Of a stretch of 20,377 bases of DNA, positions 1 to 7,800 are shown piece by piece. Origin of the DNA: an uncultured Clostridia bacterium. GTDB lineage: Bacteria; Bacillota; Clostridia; TANB77; CAG-508. Below the pieces are notes generated by a model, which was not told the origin of the DNA, did not search any database, and saw nothing but the letters and a program-made list of their open reading frames with translations. The stretch spans positions 1 to 20,377 of the forward strand of contig CAQPRV010000099.1 in NCBI GenBank assembly GCA_948857205.1. The letters are read 5' to 3'. The number at the start of each line of letters is the position of its first letter. The first letter of the stretch is position 1. The position numbers were made by a program, and so were the translations under genes.

Positions 1-1025
1 AAAGGGGTATAACATTAAAAATAGAAGTAGGACAAGTAGCAAAAGAAGAAAGCACAATAAATGGAAAAGAGAAAGGATATAACAATCCTGTAATACCAAA
101 AGGATTTAAAGCTATAAATACAGAAAAAGCAGTATGGACAGATCCAAAAGCATATCAAAATGGGCTTGTAATAGAAGATGCAACAGGAGATAAAACAACG
201 AATGAAAGCCAATTTGTATGGATACCAGTAAAGAATTATGAAGACTTTCATTTAATAGAAGGATATAGTGACAAAAAACTTTCAAAAATGTTAAGTAAAG
301 GATTAAATCCATCAAGAGAATCAGGAAGTAGTGAAGAAGAATTATTACCAGGCAAACCTAATAAAAACAATACAGTAAAAGGAACAAAAGAAAGTATAGA
401 AATGTATAAAAGTGTAAAAGAAAATGGAGGATTTTACATTTCAAGATATGAAGCAGGAATTAAAGACGAAAATAAAAAAGATATACAAGATGGAAGTATA
501 AAACCAGTATCTAAAAAACAAAATGTATGGAACAATATATCTTGGGGAGGAGATACAGAAGTAAAAGCAACAGATGTATTACAAGGAAACGACAAAAATT
601 CAGGAGCAGTAAAAGTTGCAAGAAGTATGTATAACAATCCTATATCAGGAAGTGTAAATAAGAAAACCACTGTAAAAAGTACATTATGTTATGGAGTACA
701 ATGGGATGCAGTATTAAATTTTATAGATGATTCATATGTTAAAGGTAAAGCAGAAGGATATTTAAAGGATAGCACTAACAAAGGAAATTATGAAAGTAAT
801 ATAGAACAAACTGGTTCAAGCGAAGAATATATGAAAAAAAATATATATGATATAGCAGGAAATGTAAGTGAGTGGACGATGGAAGCATTTGAAACACAAT
901 ATAGAGTAGTACGTGGAGGAAACTATAAAGGAATAGCTAGTATGTCACCAGCAAGTGTACGTTATGTTGAAACTCCATCAAAAAGCGATACAACAATTGG
1001 ATTTAGAGTTGCATTATATTTATAA
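1..1025 (+). CDS. FGE-like (SUMF1-fold) domain protein, 5' end missing
   Basis: The reading frame is open from position 3 to the TAA at 1023-1025, so 340 C-terminal residues are visible and the start lies outside the window. From about nt 205 (ESQFVWIPV) to the end it reads as a formylglycine-generating-enzyme-like fold: GGFYISRYEAG, LCYGVQWDAVLNFI, then the signature IYDIAGNVSEWT, YRVVRGGN and a terminal GFRVALYL. In catalytic FGE two cysteines lie just before the final GFR segment. Here the matching stretch (SVRYVETPSKSD) has none, and the only cysteine in the domain is in LCYG, so I infer a binding or structural role and not sulfatase maturation. Such folds are often C-terminal modules of surface proteins in gut Clostridia. 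The missing N-terminus (signal peptide or pilin-like leader) would decide the location. Confidence 0.8.
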   Translation, partial: RGITLKIEVGQVAKEESTINGKEKGYNNPVIPKGFKAINTEKAVWTDPKAYQNGLVIEDATGDKTTNESQFVWIPVKNYEDFHLIEGYSDKKLSKMLSKGLNPSRESGSSEEELLPGKPNKNNTVKGTKESIEMYKSVKENGGFYISRYEAGIKDENKKDIQDGSIKPVSKKQNVWNNISWGGDTEVKATDVLQGNDKNSGAVKVARSMYNNPISGSVNKKTTVKSTLCYGVQWDAVLNFIDDSYVKGKAEGYLKDSTNKGNYESNIEQTGSSEEYMKKNIYDIAGNVSEWTMEAFETQYRVVRGGNYKGIASMSPASVRYVETPSKSDTTIGFRVALYL

Positions 1026-1173
1026 TTTTAATTAGAAATATTATATAATAAAGAATAAAATGACTTATAAACAGAAGTCAAAAAAGGTTAGTTTTATACA
1101 ATATATAAATTTAAATTAATTACTTTGGTAATATGGATTATAAGAAAAATTATGAATTAATGAATAATATTAT

Positions 1174-1202
1174 TTGACTTAAGCAAAAATATAGAGTATA
1201 AT
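1174..1202 (+). promoter_or_regulatory. Sigma-A-type promoter of the rnj leader
   Basis: TTGACT (1174-1179), a 17-nt spacer and a perfect TATAAT (1197-1202). Transcription would start near 1209, which leaves a leader of about 265 nt before the rnj start codon at 1474, or drives a short independent RNA ending at the hairpin at 1287-1316. Confidence 0.75.
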
Positions 1203-1286
1203 AATACCATAATTAATGATCGGGATTTATTATTAAGTTATATATGAGTTAAGAGAACAAAAAAGGCCATATATAAATATTCAATA

Positions 1287-1316
1287 AAAAATTTGTGCAA
1301 TATAGCACAAATTTTT
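1287..1316 (+). terminator. 12-bp hairpin in the rnj leader: attenuator or small-RNA terminator
   Basis: AAAAATTTGTGC (1287-1298) pairs perfectly with GCACAAATTTTT (1305-1316) around a 6-nt loop. The T-run forms the end of the right arm, as in an intrinsic terminator that can work in either direction. It sits about 80 nt after the promoter at 1174-1202 and about 160 nt before rnj. The rest of the 1026-1473 gap is AT-rich, and I see no gene in it. Confidence 0.55.
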
Positions 1317-1473
1317 AGTGTTGAAAAAAATAAAAGAGAAGGTAAGATTTAAATAACGATTAATTATTAAAAATTAGAGAAAGAGAAAATATAAGAGATT
1401 AACAATTTCAGTAATATACATTATATGTATAACTAAATTGTACTTAAAGGAAAGGAAAGGAAAGAGATTAATT

Positions 1474-3369
1474 ATGAAAGAAGATTTAGACAAAAAGGAA
1501 GAAAAAAAGGAGACAAAATCAAATGCAAGACGAAATACAAACAAAAATACAACAAGAACAAGAAAAACAAATAGTAAGCAAAATGAAGAAGTATCAATAA
1601 TAAAAAAAGACAATAATGAAGAAAACAAAAAAACAACTAAAAGGCCATATAGGAGAAGAAATACAAAAACTAACAACAGAAATAATGAAAAAGAGAATGC
1701 AATTTTTAGAAATCCAAAATTAAAAATAATACCATTAGGTGGATTACATGAAATAGGAAAAAATATTACTGCTTTTGAATATGAAAACGAAATAATTGTA
1801 GTTGACTGTGGTTTATCATTTCCAGAAGATGACATGTTAGGAGTAGACCTAGTAATACCAGACATAACATATTTAGAGAGAAATGTAGACAAAATAAAAG
1901 GGTTAATAATCACACATGGACATGAGGATCACATAGGTGCAGTGCCATATTTATTAAAGAAAATAAATATTCCAATATTTGCAACTAGACTAACAGCTGG
2001 ATTAATTAGAAATAAATTAGAAGAACATAAACTACTAAGAAGTACAAAATTAAAAGAAGTAATACAAGGTCAAACAATAAAATTAGGTAAAAAATTTGAA
2101 ATAGAATTTATAAGAAGTTCACACAGTATTCCAGATTCAGTAATGTTAGCAATAACAACACCTGTTGGTACAGTATTACACACAGGAGACTTTAAAGTAG
2201 ACTATACACCGATTGATGGAAAATTGATGGACTTTGGTAGAATTGCAGAACTAGGAAATAAAGGAATATTAGCTTTAATGTCAGATAGTACAAATGCAGA
2301 AAGAAAAGGATTTACAATGTCAGAAAGTTCAGTAGGAGAAGTTTTTGACAAACTATTTTTACATTGTACAAAAAGAATAGTTGTTGCAACATTTGCATCA
2401 AATGTGCATAGAGTACAACAAATTGTAAATTCAGCAGTAAAATATGGAAGAAAAATAGCAGTATGTGGAAGAAGTATGATAAATATGATACAAACTGCTA
2501 GAGAATTAGGTTATATAGAATGTCCAGAAAACATTTTTATAGATATAGATATGATAAAAAATTACACAGATGAACAATTAGTAATTATAACAACAGGAAG
2601 CCAAGGAGAAACAATGTCTGCATTAACTAGAATGGCAGCGGGTGACCACAGAAAGGTAACAATAACACCAAATGATCTAGTAATAATTTCTGCAACTCCA
2701 ATTCCAGGAAATGAGAAACTTGTGTCTAAAGTAATAGATGATTTAATGCAAATTGGTGCAGAAGTAGTATATAGTGCCTTAGAAGATATACATGTATCAG
2801 GACATGCATGTCAAGAAGAACAAAAATTAATTTTGGCTTTATCTAAACCAAAGTATTTTATACCAGTTCATGGAGAATACAGACAATTAATTGCTCATAG
2901 CGAAACAGCTCAGAGCATGGGTATAGATAAAGATAATGTAATTATGCTTTCAAATGGTAGAGTTTTGGAAATAGATGAAAATAGTGCAGAATTTACTTAT
3001 ACAGTTCCAAATGGTAGAGTATTAGTTGATGGATTAGGAGTAGGAGATGTAGGTAATATTGTATTGAGAGATAGACAACATTTGTCTCAAGATGGTCTAA
3101 TTGTTATTGTATTAACTATGGATTCTTCATCAGGTGAAGTAGTAGCAGGACCAGATGTTATTTCAAGGGGATTTGTTTATGTTAGAGAATCCGAAAATAT
3201 TATGGATGATGTTAAATCGGTAGTTAGAAATGAAATTAGAAAGTGTGAAGAAAGAGGGATTCGCGATTGGTCAACAATTAAGTCAACTGTTAGAGAAAAT
3301 TTAAGAGACTATATTTTTTCTAAAACAAAGAGAAATCCTATGATTATACCAATTATCATGGAAATTTAA
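1474..3369 (+). CDS. rnj: Ribonuclease J
   Basis: Metallo-beta-lactamase/beta-CASP ribonuclease with 5'-to-3' exo- and endonuclease activity in mRNA decay and RNA maturation, cytoplasmic. Visible motifs: HGHEDH at residues 148-153 (zinc site), H217 in SHSIPDS, D239 in LHTGDFK, SDSTNAERKGF, GSQGETMSAL and H466 in VHGEYRQL. The spacing H217 to D239 matches the two metal ligands of characterised RNase J. I chose ATG 1474, with a purine-rich AGGAAAGG site just upstream, over an in-frame TTG at 1438. The product is 631 aa, longer than the usual roughly 555 aa. The extra length is an N-terminal tail of about 75 residues rich in Lys, Arg, Asn and Glu, with the catalytic domain starting at NPKLKIIPLGGLHEIGKN. 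It is probably transcribed alone, from 1174-1202 to the terminator at 3380. Confidence 0.95.
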   Translation: MKEDLDKKEEKKETKSNARRNTNKNTTRTRKTNSKQNEEVSIIKKDNNEENKKTTKRPYRRRNTKTNNRNNEKENAIFRNPKLKIIPLGGLHEIGKNITAFEYENEIIVVDCGLSFPEDDMLGVDLVIPDITYLERNVDKIKGLIITHGHEDHIGAVPYLLKKINIPIFATRLTAGLIRNKLEEHKLLRSTKLKEVIQGQTIKLGKKFEIEFIRSSHSIPDSVMLAITTPVGTVLHTGDFKVDYTPIDGKLMDFGRIAELGNKGILALMSDSTNAERKGFTMSESSVGEVFDKLFLHCTKRIVVATFASNVHRVQQIVNSAVKYGRKIAVCGRSMINMIQTARELGYIECPENIFIDIDMIKNYTDEQLVIITTGSQGETMSALTRMAAGDHRKVTITPNDLVIISATPIPGNEKLVSKVIDDLMQIGAEVVYSALEDIHVSGHACQEEQKLILALSKPKYFIPVHGEYRQLIAHSETAQSMGIDKDNVIMLSNGRVLEIDENSAEFTYTVPNGRVLVDGLGVGDVGNIVLRDRQHLSQDGLIVIVLTMDSSSGEVVAGPDVISRGFVYVRESENIMDDVKSVVRNEIRKCEERGIRDWSTIKSTVRENLRDYIFSKTKRNPMIIPIIMEI

Positions 3370-3379
3370 TAAAAATTAG

Positions 3380-3415
3380 AAAAGCTAGAATTTTTTATAT
3401 CTAGTTTTTTCTTTT
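3380..3415 (+). terminator. Intrinsic terminator of rnj
   Basis: AAAAGCTAGA (3380-3389) pairs with TCTAGTTTTT (3400-3409) with one G-U pair, followed by more T (TTTTTTCTTTT). It lies 11 nt after the rnj stop codon. Confidence 0.8.
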
Positions 3416-3484
3416 GTATGAAAGATATAATATAATAGTATTATTAACTTAAGAAGTTATTGTAAAAAAAATCATCATAAAAAC

Positions 3485-3524
3485 TTGACATAATATTGAC
3501 TTTTAACATAATATTTGATACAAT
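3485..3524 (+). promoter_or_regulatory. Two overlapping promoters for the coiled-coil gene at 3556
   Basis: TTGACT (3496-3501) with a 17-nt spacer leads to TACAAT (3519-3524), which has an extended TG motif at 3516-3517. Eleven bases upstream, a consensus TTGACA (3485-3490) pairs at 18 nt with TAATAT (3509-3514). Either could start transcription 20-40 nt before the AGGAGG site at 3544. Confidence 0.65.
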
Positions 3525-3555
3525 AATATATGTAAAAAATATTAGGAGGAATAAT

Positions 3556-3894
3556 ATGGAAAAGAATGTAGAATCAATTGTTGAAAGAATAAAAAAAGCA
3601 AATGAAGGAAAGAATAATTTAATAGAAAATTATAATAAGTATAAAGAGCTATATGGTGAGAATACTACTATTGTAAGATTTATAAAATTTAATTTTGAAA
3701 GACCAAATCAAGACTTGGAAGAATCAAAAAGTCACCAAACAGAACTAATAGAGGAAAGAGAAAAAATAGAAAATGAACTTAAGGAATTAAAAGAAAAAAT
3801 AGAAAAAGCAAAAAAAATAGGAAGGCAATTAGTAAAAGAAATAACTCAAAGTGAGAAGAATAATGTTCCAAAAGGAGAAGAAGAAAAAATATAA
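3556..3894 (+). CDS. Coiled-coil protein of unknown function, 5' half of a probably split gene
   Basis: 112 aa starting at ATG 3556, seven bases after a perfect AGGAGG (3544-3549); a longer in-frame start at 3496 has no ribosome site. The protein is almost entirely charged helix (runs of Lys, Glu and Gln heptads), with no signal peptide, membrane segment or cysteine, and I do not recognise a family. The frame ends in GEEEKI-stop immediately after an A6 run at 3884-3889. Removing one A would fuse it in frame to the next reading frame (KGEEEKYKRANYLSTVV) and give a protein of about 298 aa. It is either a real short protein with a coupled partner, or the front of a frameshifted gene. Confidence 0.7.
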   Translation: MEKNVESIVERIKKANEGKNNLIENYNKYKELYGENTTIVRFIKFNFERPNQDLEESKSHQTELIEEREKIENELKELKEKIEKAKKIGRQLVKEITQSEKNNVPKGEEEKI

Positions 3895-4453
3895 AAGAGC
3901 TAATTATTTATCTACAGTAGTTAAAGAACTAAATTCTAAAATAGAAAATAAAGAAGATTTATTAAAAGGTATAGGAGAATCTCTTGAAATATTAAAAAAT
4001 TATGAGAATGAGAAACAAGACAAATTAATTCAAGAAACATTAAATAAACTATATCCTGAAGGAAATGAGACAGAAGATAATGAGTGGAAAAAAGAATATG
4101 AAAAATTAGAAAAAGTATATTATAAAAATGTAGAAAGTAAACAACAAACAAATCAAGATAGTGGAGTACAAAGTAAATCACATGGAAATTTAAAAAGTAA
4201 ATTTAAAAGCTTTGGGGCAAGTATTAAAACAAAATGTAATAATTTATTTAATAAGTTTACCAAGAGAAAAGTATATCCTGTTGAACAAGAAACAAATATG
4301 AGTAGTGAAACACAAGAAAAAGGTAGAAAACAAAAAATTCAGATGAGTGTAGATGATGATACCATAGCAAAATTAGCAGAAGTTGCAAAAGAAGTAGAAA
4401 AAGAAAGACAAAATAATAATTCTAACGTAATAAATTCAGGTTTAACAAAGTAA
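3863..4453 (+). CDS. Unknown basic/coiled-coil protein, 3' half of a probably split gene
   Basis: The frame is open from 3845 to TAA 4453. The possible starts are GTG 3851 or ATG 3863, both inside the previous frame and neither with a convincing ribosome site, unlike nearly every other gene here. From ATG 3863 it is 196 aa. It is helical and charged to about residue 95, then has a Lys/Phe-rich basic stretch (KSKFKSFGASIKTK, NLFNKFTKRK) and an acidic-basic tail (SVDDDTIAKLAEVAKEVEKE). No known domain was recognised. The lack of a start signal and the A6 run in the overlap suggest it is the continuation of the frame at 3556. A sequencing or assembly error, a phase-variable slip or a real broken gene are all possible. 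Confidence 0.6.
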   Translation: MFQKEKKKKYKRANYLSTVVKELNSKIENKEDLLKGIGESLEILKNYENEKQDKLIQETLNKLYPEGNETEDNEWKKEYEKLEKVYYKNVESKQQTNQDSGVQSKSHGNLKSKFKSFGASIKTKCNNLFNKFTKRKVYPVEQETNMSSETQEKGRKQKIQMSVDDDTIAKLAEVAKEVEKERQNNNSNVINSGLTK

Positions 4454-4500
4454 TAATAAAATATAAACTAATTTAATATTTTATAATATAATATTAGAAT

Positions 4501-4534
4501 AGTATAATAAAATTTTCTTTAATTTTATTATGCT
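4501..4534 (+). terminator. 14-bp AT-rich inverted repeat, possible terminator
   Basis: AGTATAATAAAATT (4501-4514) pairs with AATTTTATTATGCT (4521-4534) over 14 positions with one G-U pair and a 6-nt loop. No T-run follows the right arm, so termination is uncertain. It sits between the stop at 4453 and the next promoter at 4537. Confidence 0.45.
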
Positions 4535-4536
4535 AT

Positions 4537-4565
4537 TTGCAAAATTATGTAAAATATGGTATCAT
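4537..4565 (+). promoter_or_regulatory. Promoter of the smc leader
   Basis: TTGCAA (4537-4542), a 17-nt spacer, and TATCAT (4560-4565) preceded by an extended TG motif (TGG at 4557-4559). Transcription from about 4572 gives a leader of about 270 nt before smc. Confidence 0.65.
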
Positions 4566-4588
4566 ATAAATAATATATTTTAAAAGAA

Positions 4589-4760
4589 TTTGTCCTGTAA
4601 GACAGTAAAAACAGGACAGGAAGGAAAGACATGAAAAAAATAAAAAGTCCAATGGAGCAAATGTATAGATTGCTCTATTGGAGAAAATTCCTTTATAATC
4701 GTTTTTTTACATTATAAAGGGATATAATAAGACGTAGGGGACTGGTTATTCCAGTCCTTT
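4589..4760 (+). ncRNA. Structured 5' leader of smc with four consecutive hairpins
   Basis: Four strong stem-loops follow each other between the promoter and smc. H1: TGTCCTGT (4591-4598) with ACAGGACA (4611-4618). H2: CCAATGGAGCAA (4649-4660) with TTGCTCTATTGG (4670-4681), 12 bp with one G-U. H3: CCTTTATAAT (4690-4699) with ATTATAAAGG (4711-4720), extendable to 13 bp, with a T7 run in its loop. H4: GGACTGG (4739-4745) with CCAGTCC (4751-4757), extendable by G-U and A-U pairs to 10 bp. CTGT in H1 can instead pair with ACAG at 4602-4605, which would give two alternative folds. I do not recognise a known riboswitch or T-box. The remaining 4761-4843 is AT-rich and ends in the smc ribosome site. 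Confidence 0.55.
4631..4717 (+). CDS. 28-codon upstream reading frame in the smc leader
   Basis: ATG 4631 follows AGGAAGG (4618-4624) at 6 nt, one of the better ribosome sites in the window. The frame runs 28 codons to TAA 4715-4717. The peptide is basic and aromatic (MKKIKSPMEQMYRLLYWRKF, then LYNRFFTL). Hairpins H2 and most of H3 lie inside the frame, so translating it would open them, while H1 touches its ribosome site. It could be a leader peptide, a small membrane-active peptide, or a chance frame over a structured RNA. The RNA structure is as visible as the coding signal, so I hold this call loosely. Confidence 0.35.
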   Translation: MKKIKSPMEQMYRLLYWRKFLYNRFFTL

Positions 4761-4843
4761 AAGCAATCCTAAAAGTTACTTTACAAAAAAGCAAAAATAG
4801 TATAAACTACATAAAGTAAAAAGAAAAACAAAGGTGATAATAA

Positions 4844-7800
4844 ATGTATTTAAAAAGACTAGAATTACAAGGGTTCAAATCCTTTGCAGATAAAACAACA
4901 TTAGAATTTATGCCAGGAATAACAAGTGTAATAGGACCAAATGGATCAGGAAAAAGCAATATATCAGATAGTATTAGATGGGTATTAGGAGAGCAAAGCA
5001 TGAAATCCTTAAGAGGAGCAAAATCTTTAGATATAATATTTGCGGGAACGCAAAATAGAAAATCATTAGGATTTGCAGAAGCATCACTAGTATTTAATAA
5101 TGAAGATGGAGCACTACCAATAGAATACACAGAAGTAACAGTAACAAGGAAAATATATAGAAGTGGAGAAACAGGATATTTCATAAACAAAGTGCCATGC
5201 AGACTAAAAGATGTATTAGAATTATTTATGGACACGGGAATAGGAAAAGATGGATATTCCATTATTGGACAAGGGAAAATAGATGAAATATTAAGTAATA
5301 AATCAGAAGATAGACGAAATATTTTTGAAGAAGCGGCTGGAATTGTAAAATATAGAACAAGAAAGCAGGAATCTGAAAAAAAATTAGAACACACAAAATT
5401 AAATTTACTTAGAATAAATGACATATTATCAGAAATAGAAGGAAACATAGAACCATTAAAACAACAGTCTGAAAAAGCCAAAAAATATTTAAATTTAAAA
5501 GAAGAACTAAAAAATATTGAAATAGGATTATTCATATATAATATAGAAAAATACAAAATAGATTTAGAAGAAATTATAAAAGATGAAGAAATATATAACA
5601 ACCAATGTAATGAAGAAGAAGGCAAGCTAGAAAGAATAAAACAACTTAAAGAAGAATTAAAAAGCGAAATAGATGACATAATAAATAAAATCGAAGAAAT
5701 GTCTAATATTGGATTTGAAAGTCAAAAAGAAATAGAAATGTTAAATTCAGAAATAAATGTCGCAAATACAAGAATTTCGAACAATAAAGAAAACACCACA
5801 AGATTTGAAAAAGAAATAGAAGAACTAAATAAGAAAGTAACAGATTTAAATGAAGAAATAAATCAAAAGATACAAAAAAAAGAAAATCTAAAACAAAATA
5901 GAGAAAGATTTGCAAAAGAGTTAAAGCAAAAACAAGAAGAATTAGCAAAACTAACAGAAAAATTATCAGAAAAGGAACTTGAAATAGAAAAATATAAACA
6001 AAAGGTAGAAGAAAATACAGATAAAAAATATGAACTACAATCAGAAAATAATGCACAAAACATTAATTATGAGAACTACGAAAAAAGACAAATACAAATA
6101 AAGAGCGAAATAGCAAATTATATATCAGAGTTAGACAGTACAAGACTATCAAAAGAAGAAATATCAAAAGAATTTTATGAAATAGAAAGCAAAAGGAACA
6201 AAATAGTAAAGTATCTAGAAGATATGAATAAACAAAAAGAAGAAATAGACATAAAAATTAAAAATTATGATAGAGAAATCAATCAATTATTAAATGAAAC
6301 AAGAATAAAAGAATCAAAATTAAAATTCCTAATTGAAACAGAGAAAGAAAAAGAGGGATATATAAAAAGTGTAAAGCAATTATTAAAAGCATGCGAAGAA
6401 ACTAGAGAATTAGGAAAAGGTATGCATGGAGTTTTAGCAAACATTATAGATGTTCCAAATGAATATCAAATAGCAATAGAAATGTGTTTAGGAGCAAGCC
6501 TCCAAAACATTGTAACAGATACAGAGCAAGATGCAAAGAAACTAGTTGAATATTTAAGAATAAATAATTTAGGAAGAGCATCATTTTTGCCGATTTCTTC
6601 TGTAAGAGGAAAGAAACTAGAAAAAGTAAAAGTGAAAGAAAAAGGATACATAGGAATTGCATCAGACTTAATAAAATTTGATAAAAAATATGAACAAGTT
6701 ATTCTAAATCTATTAGGAAGAACAGTAATTGTTGATAATATGGAAACAGCAATCACAGTTGCAAAACAAAATGGATATACATTTAGAATAATAACCTTAG
6801 AAGGAGATGTAATAAATCCATCAGGTGCAATTACAGGAGGATCAGTTGCTAAAAAAACAGTTAACATATTAGGTAGAGGAAAAGAAATAGAAAAATTACA
6901 AACAGAGCTAAATAATTTGAAGAATAAAATAGAACAATTACAAAAAGAAAAACTAAATTACGAAAATTCTATAGAAGACACACTAGAGGAGGCAACTAGT
7001 TTAGAAAAAGAATTGCAAGAAATAGATATAACTTATGCAACAGAAAAGCAAAAAGTAATATCAATTGAAGAAAATATAAATAAAATAGAAAATAGAATTA
7101 AAAATTTAAAAGAAGAACAAGAAAAATTAGAAAATCAAAAAGATGAAGCAAAAAATAAAGAACAACAAATCAATCAAAAATTAGAAAACATTATAGAAGA
7201 AACTCAAAGACTATCAAAGATTATACAGGAATATGCTGAATTAAATAAAGATAATCAAAAATATATTGATGACTTGAATTTTGATATAACAAATCTAAAA
7301 ATATCAGTATCATCATTTGACGAAAGTGAAACATCTATAGAAGAAATGCAACAAAGAATTACTCAAGATATAGAAGCAACAAACAAAAGTATAGAAAATA
7401 AAAAGTCTCAAATAAAAGAAATGGAAAGTGACAATTTAAAATTAGAACAATCAATTTTAGAAATTAAAGAAAAAATAAATAACATTAAAGAACAAGTCAA
7501 AAATAGTGATTCAAAAATAGAAGAATTAAAAAAGTCAAGAATAGAAAAGAATAAAAGGCTAGAAACTCAAGAAGAAGAGATTTCCTCTAAATTTAAGACA
7601 ATAGAAGAATTAAAGGCACAAATAGTAAAAATTGATATAAATAAAACAAAACTTGAAGAGGATATTCAAATAATAATTGAAAAAATGTGGGAAGAATATG
7701 AATTAACACCCAACAATGTTGTAGATTATAAAAAGCCAGAAAATGTAGCACAAACACAAAAAAATGTAAATCAATTACGTGTTCAAATTAGAGATTTAGG

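Noticed and set aside
1061..1080. TGACTT...AAGTCA hairpin as terminator of the first gene
   Set aside because: The stem is only 6 bp and is followed by A-runs, not T, on the plus strand.
900..1473. Diversity-generating retroelement (variable repeat and template) at the FGE-like C-terminus
   Set aside because: No reverse transcriptase and no near-copy of nt 900-1020 occurs in the downstream 450 bp, and codons in the segment are not AAC/AAT-rich.
1261..1651. 13-nt direct repeat AAAAGGCCATATA at 1261 and 1639
   Set aside because: One copy is in the rnj leader and one in the rnj coding tail. In DNA this A/T-rich many 13-mer matches are expected by chance, and there is no further flanking similarity.
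4611..4630. AGGACAGGAAGGAAAGAC as the GGAAGGA core of a small SRP RNA
   Set aside because: The paired strand and the flanking GCAGC part of the SRP domain IV loop are missing. The purines act more simply as a ribosome site.
4807..5679. 290-codon minus-strand frame opposite the start of smc
   Set aside because: It lies wholly against the conserved SMC head region, has Ser/Phe/Leu-rich low-complexity content and no ribosome site. It is a mirror of A-rich coding DNA.
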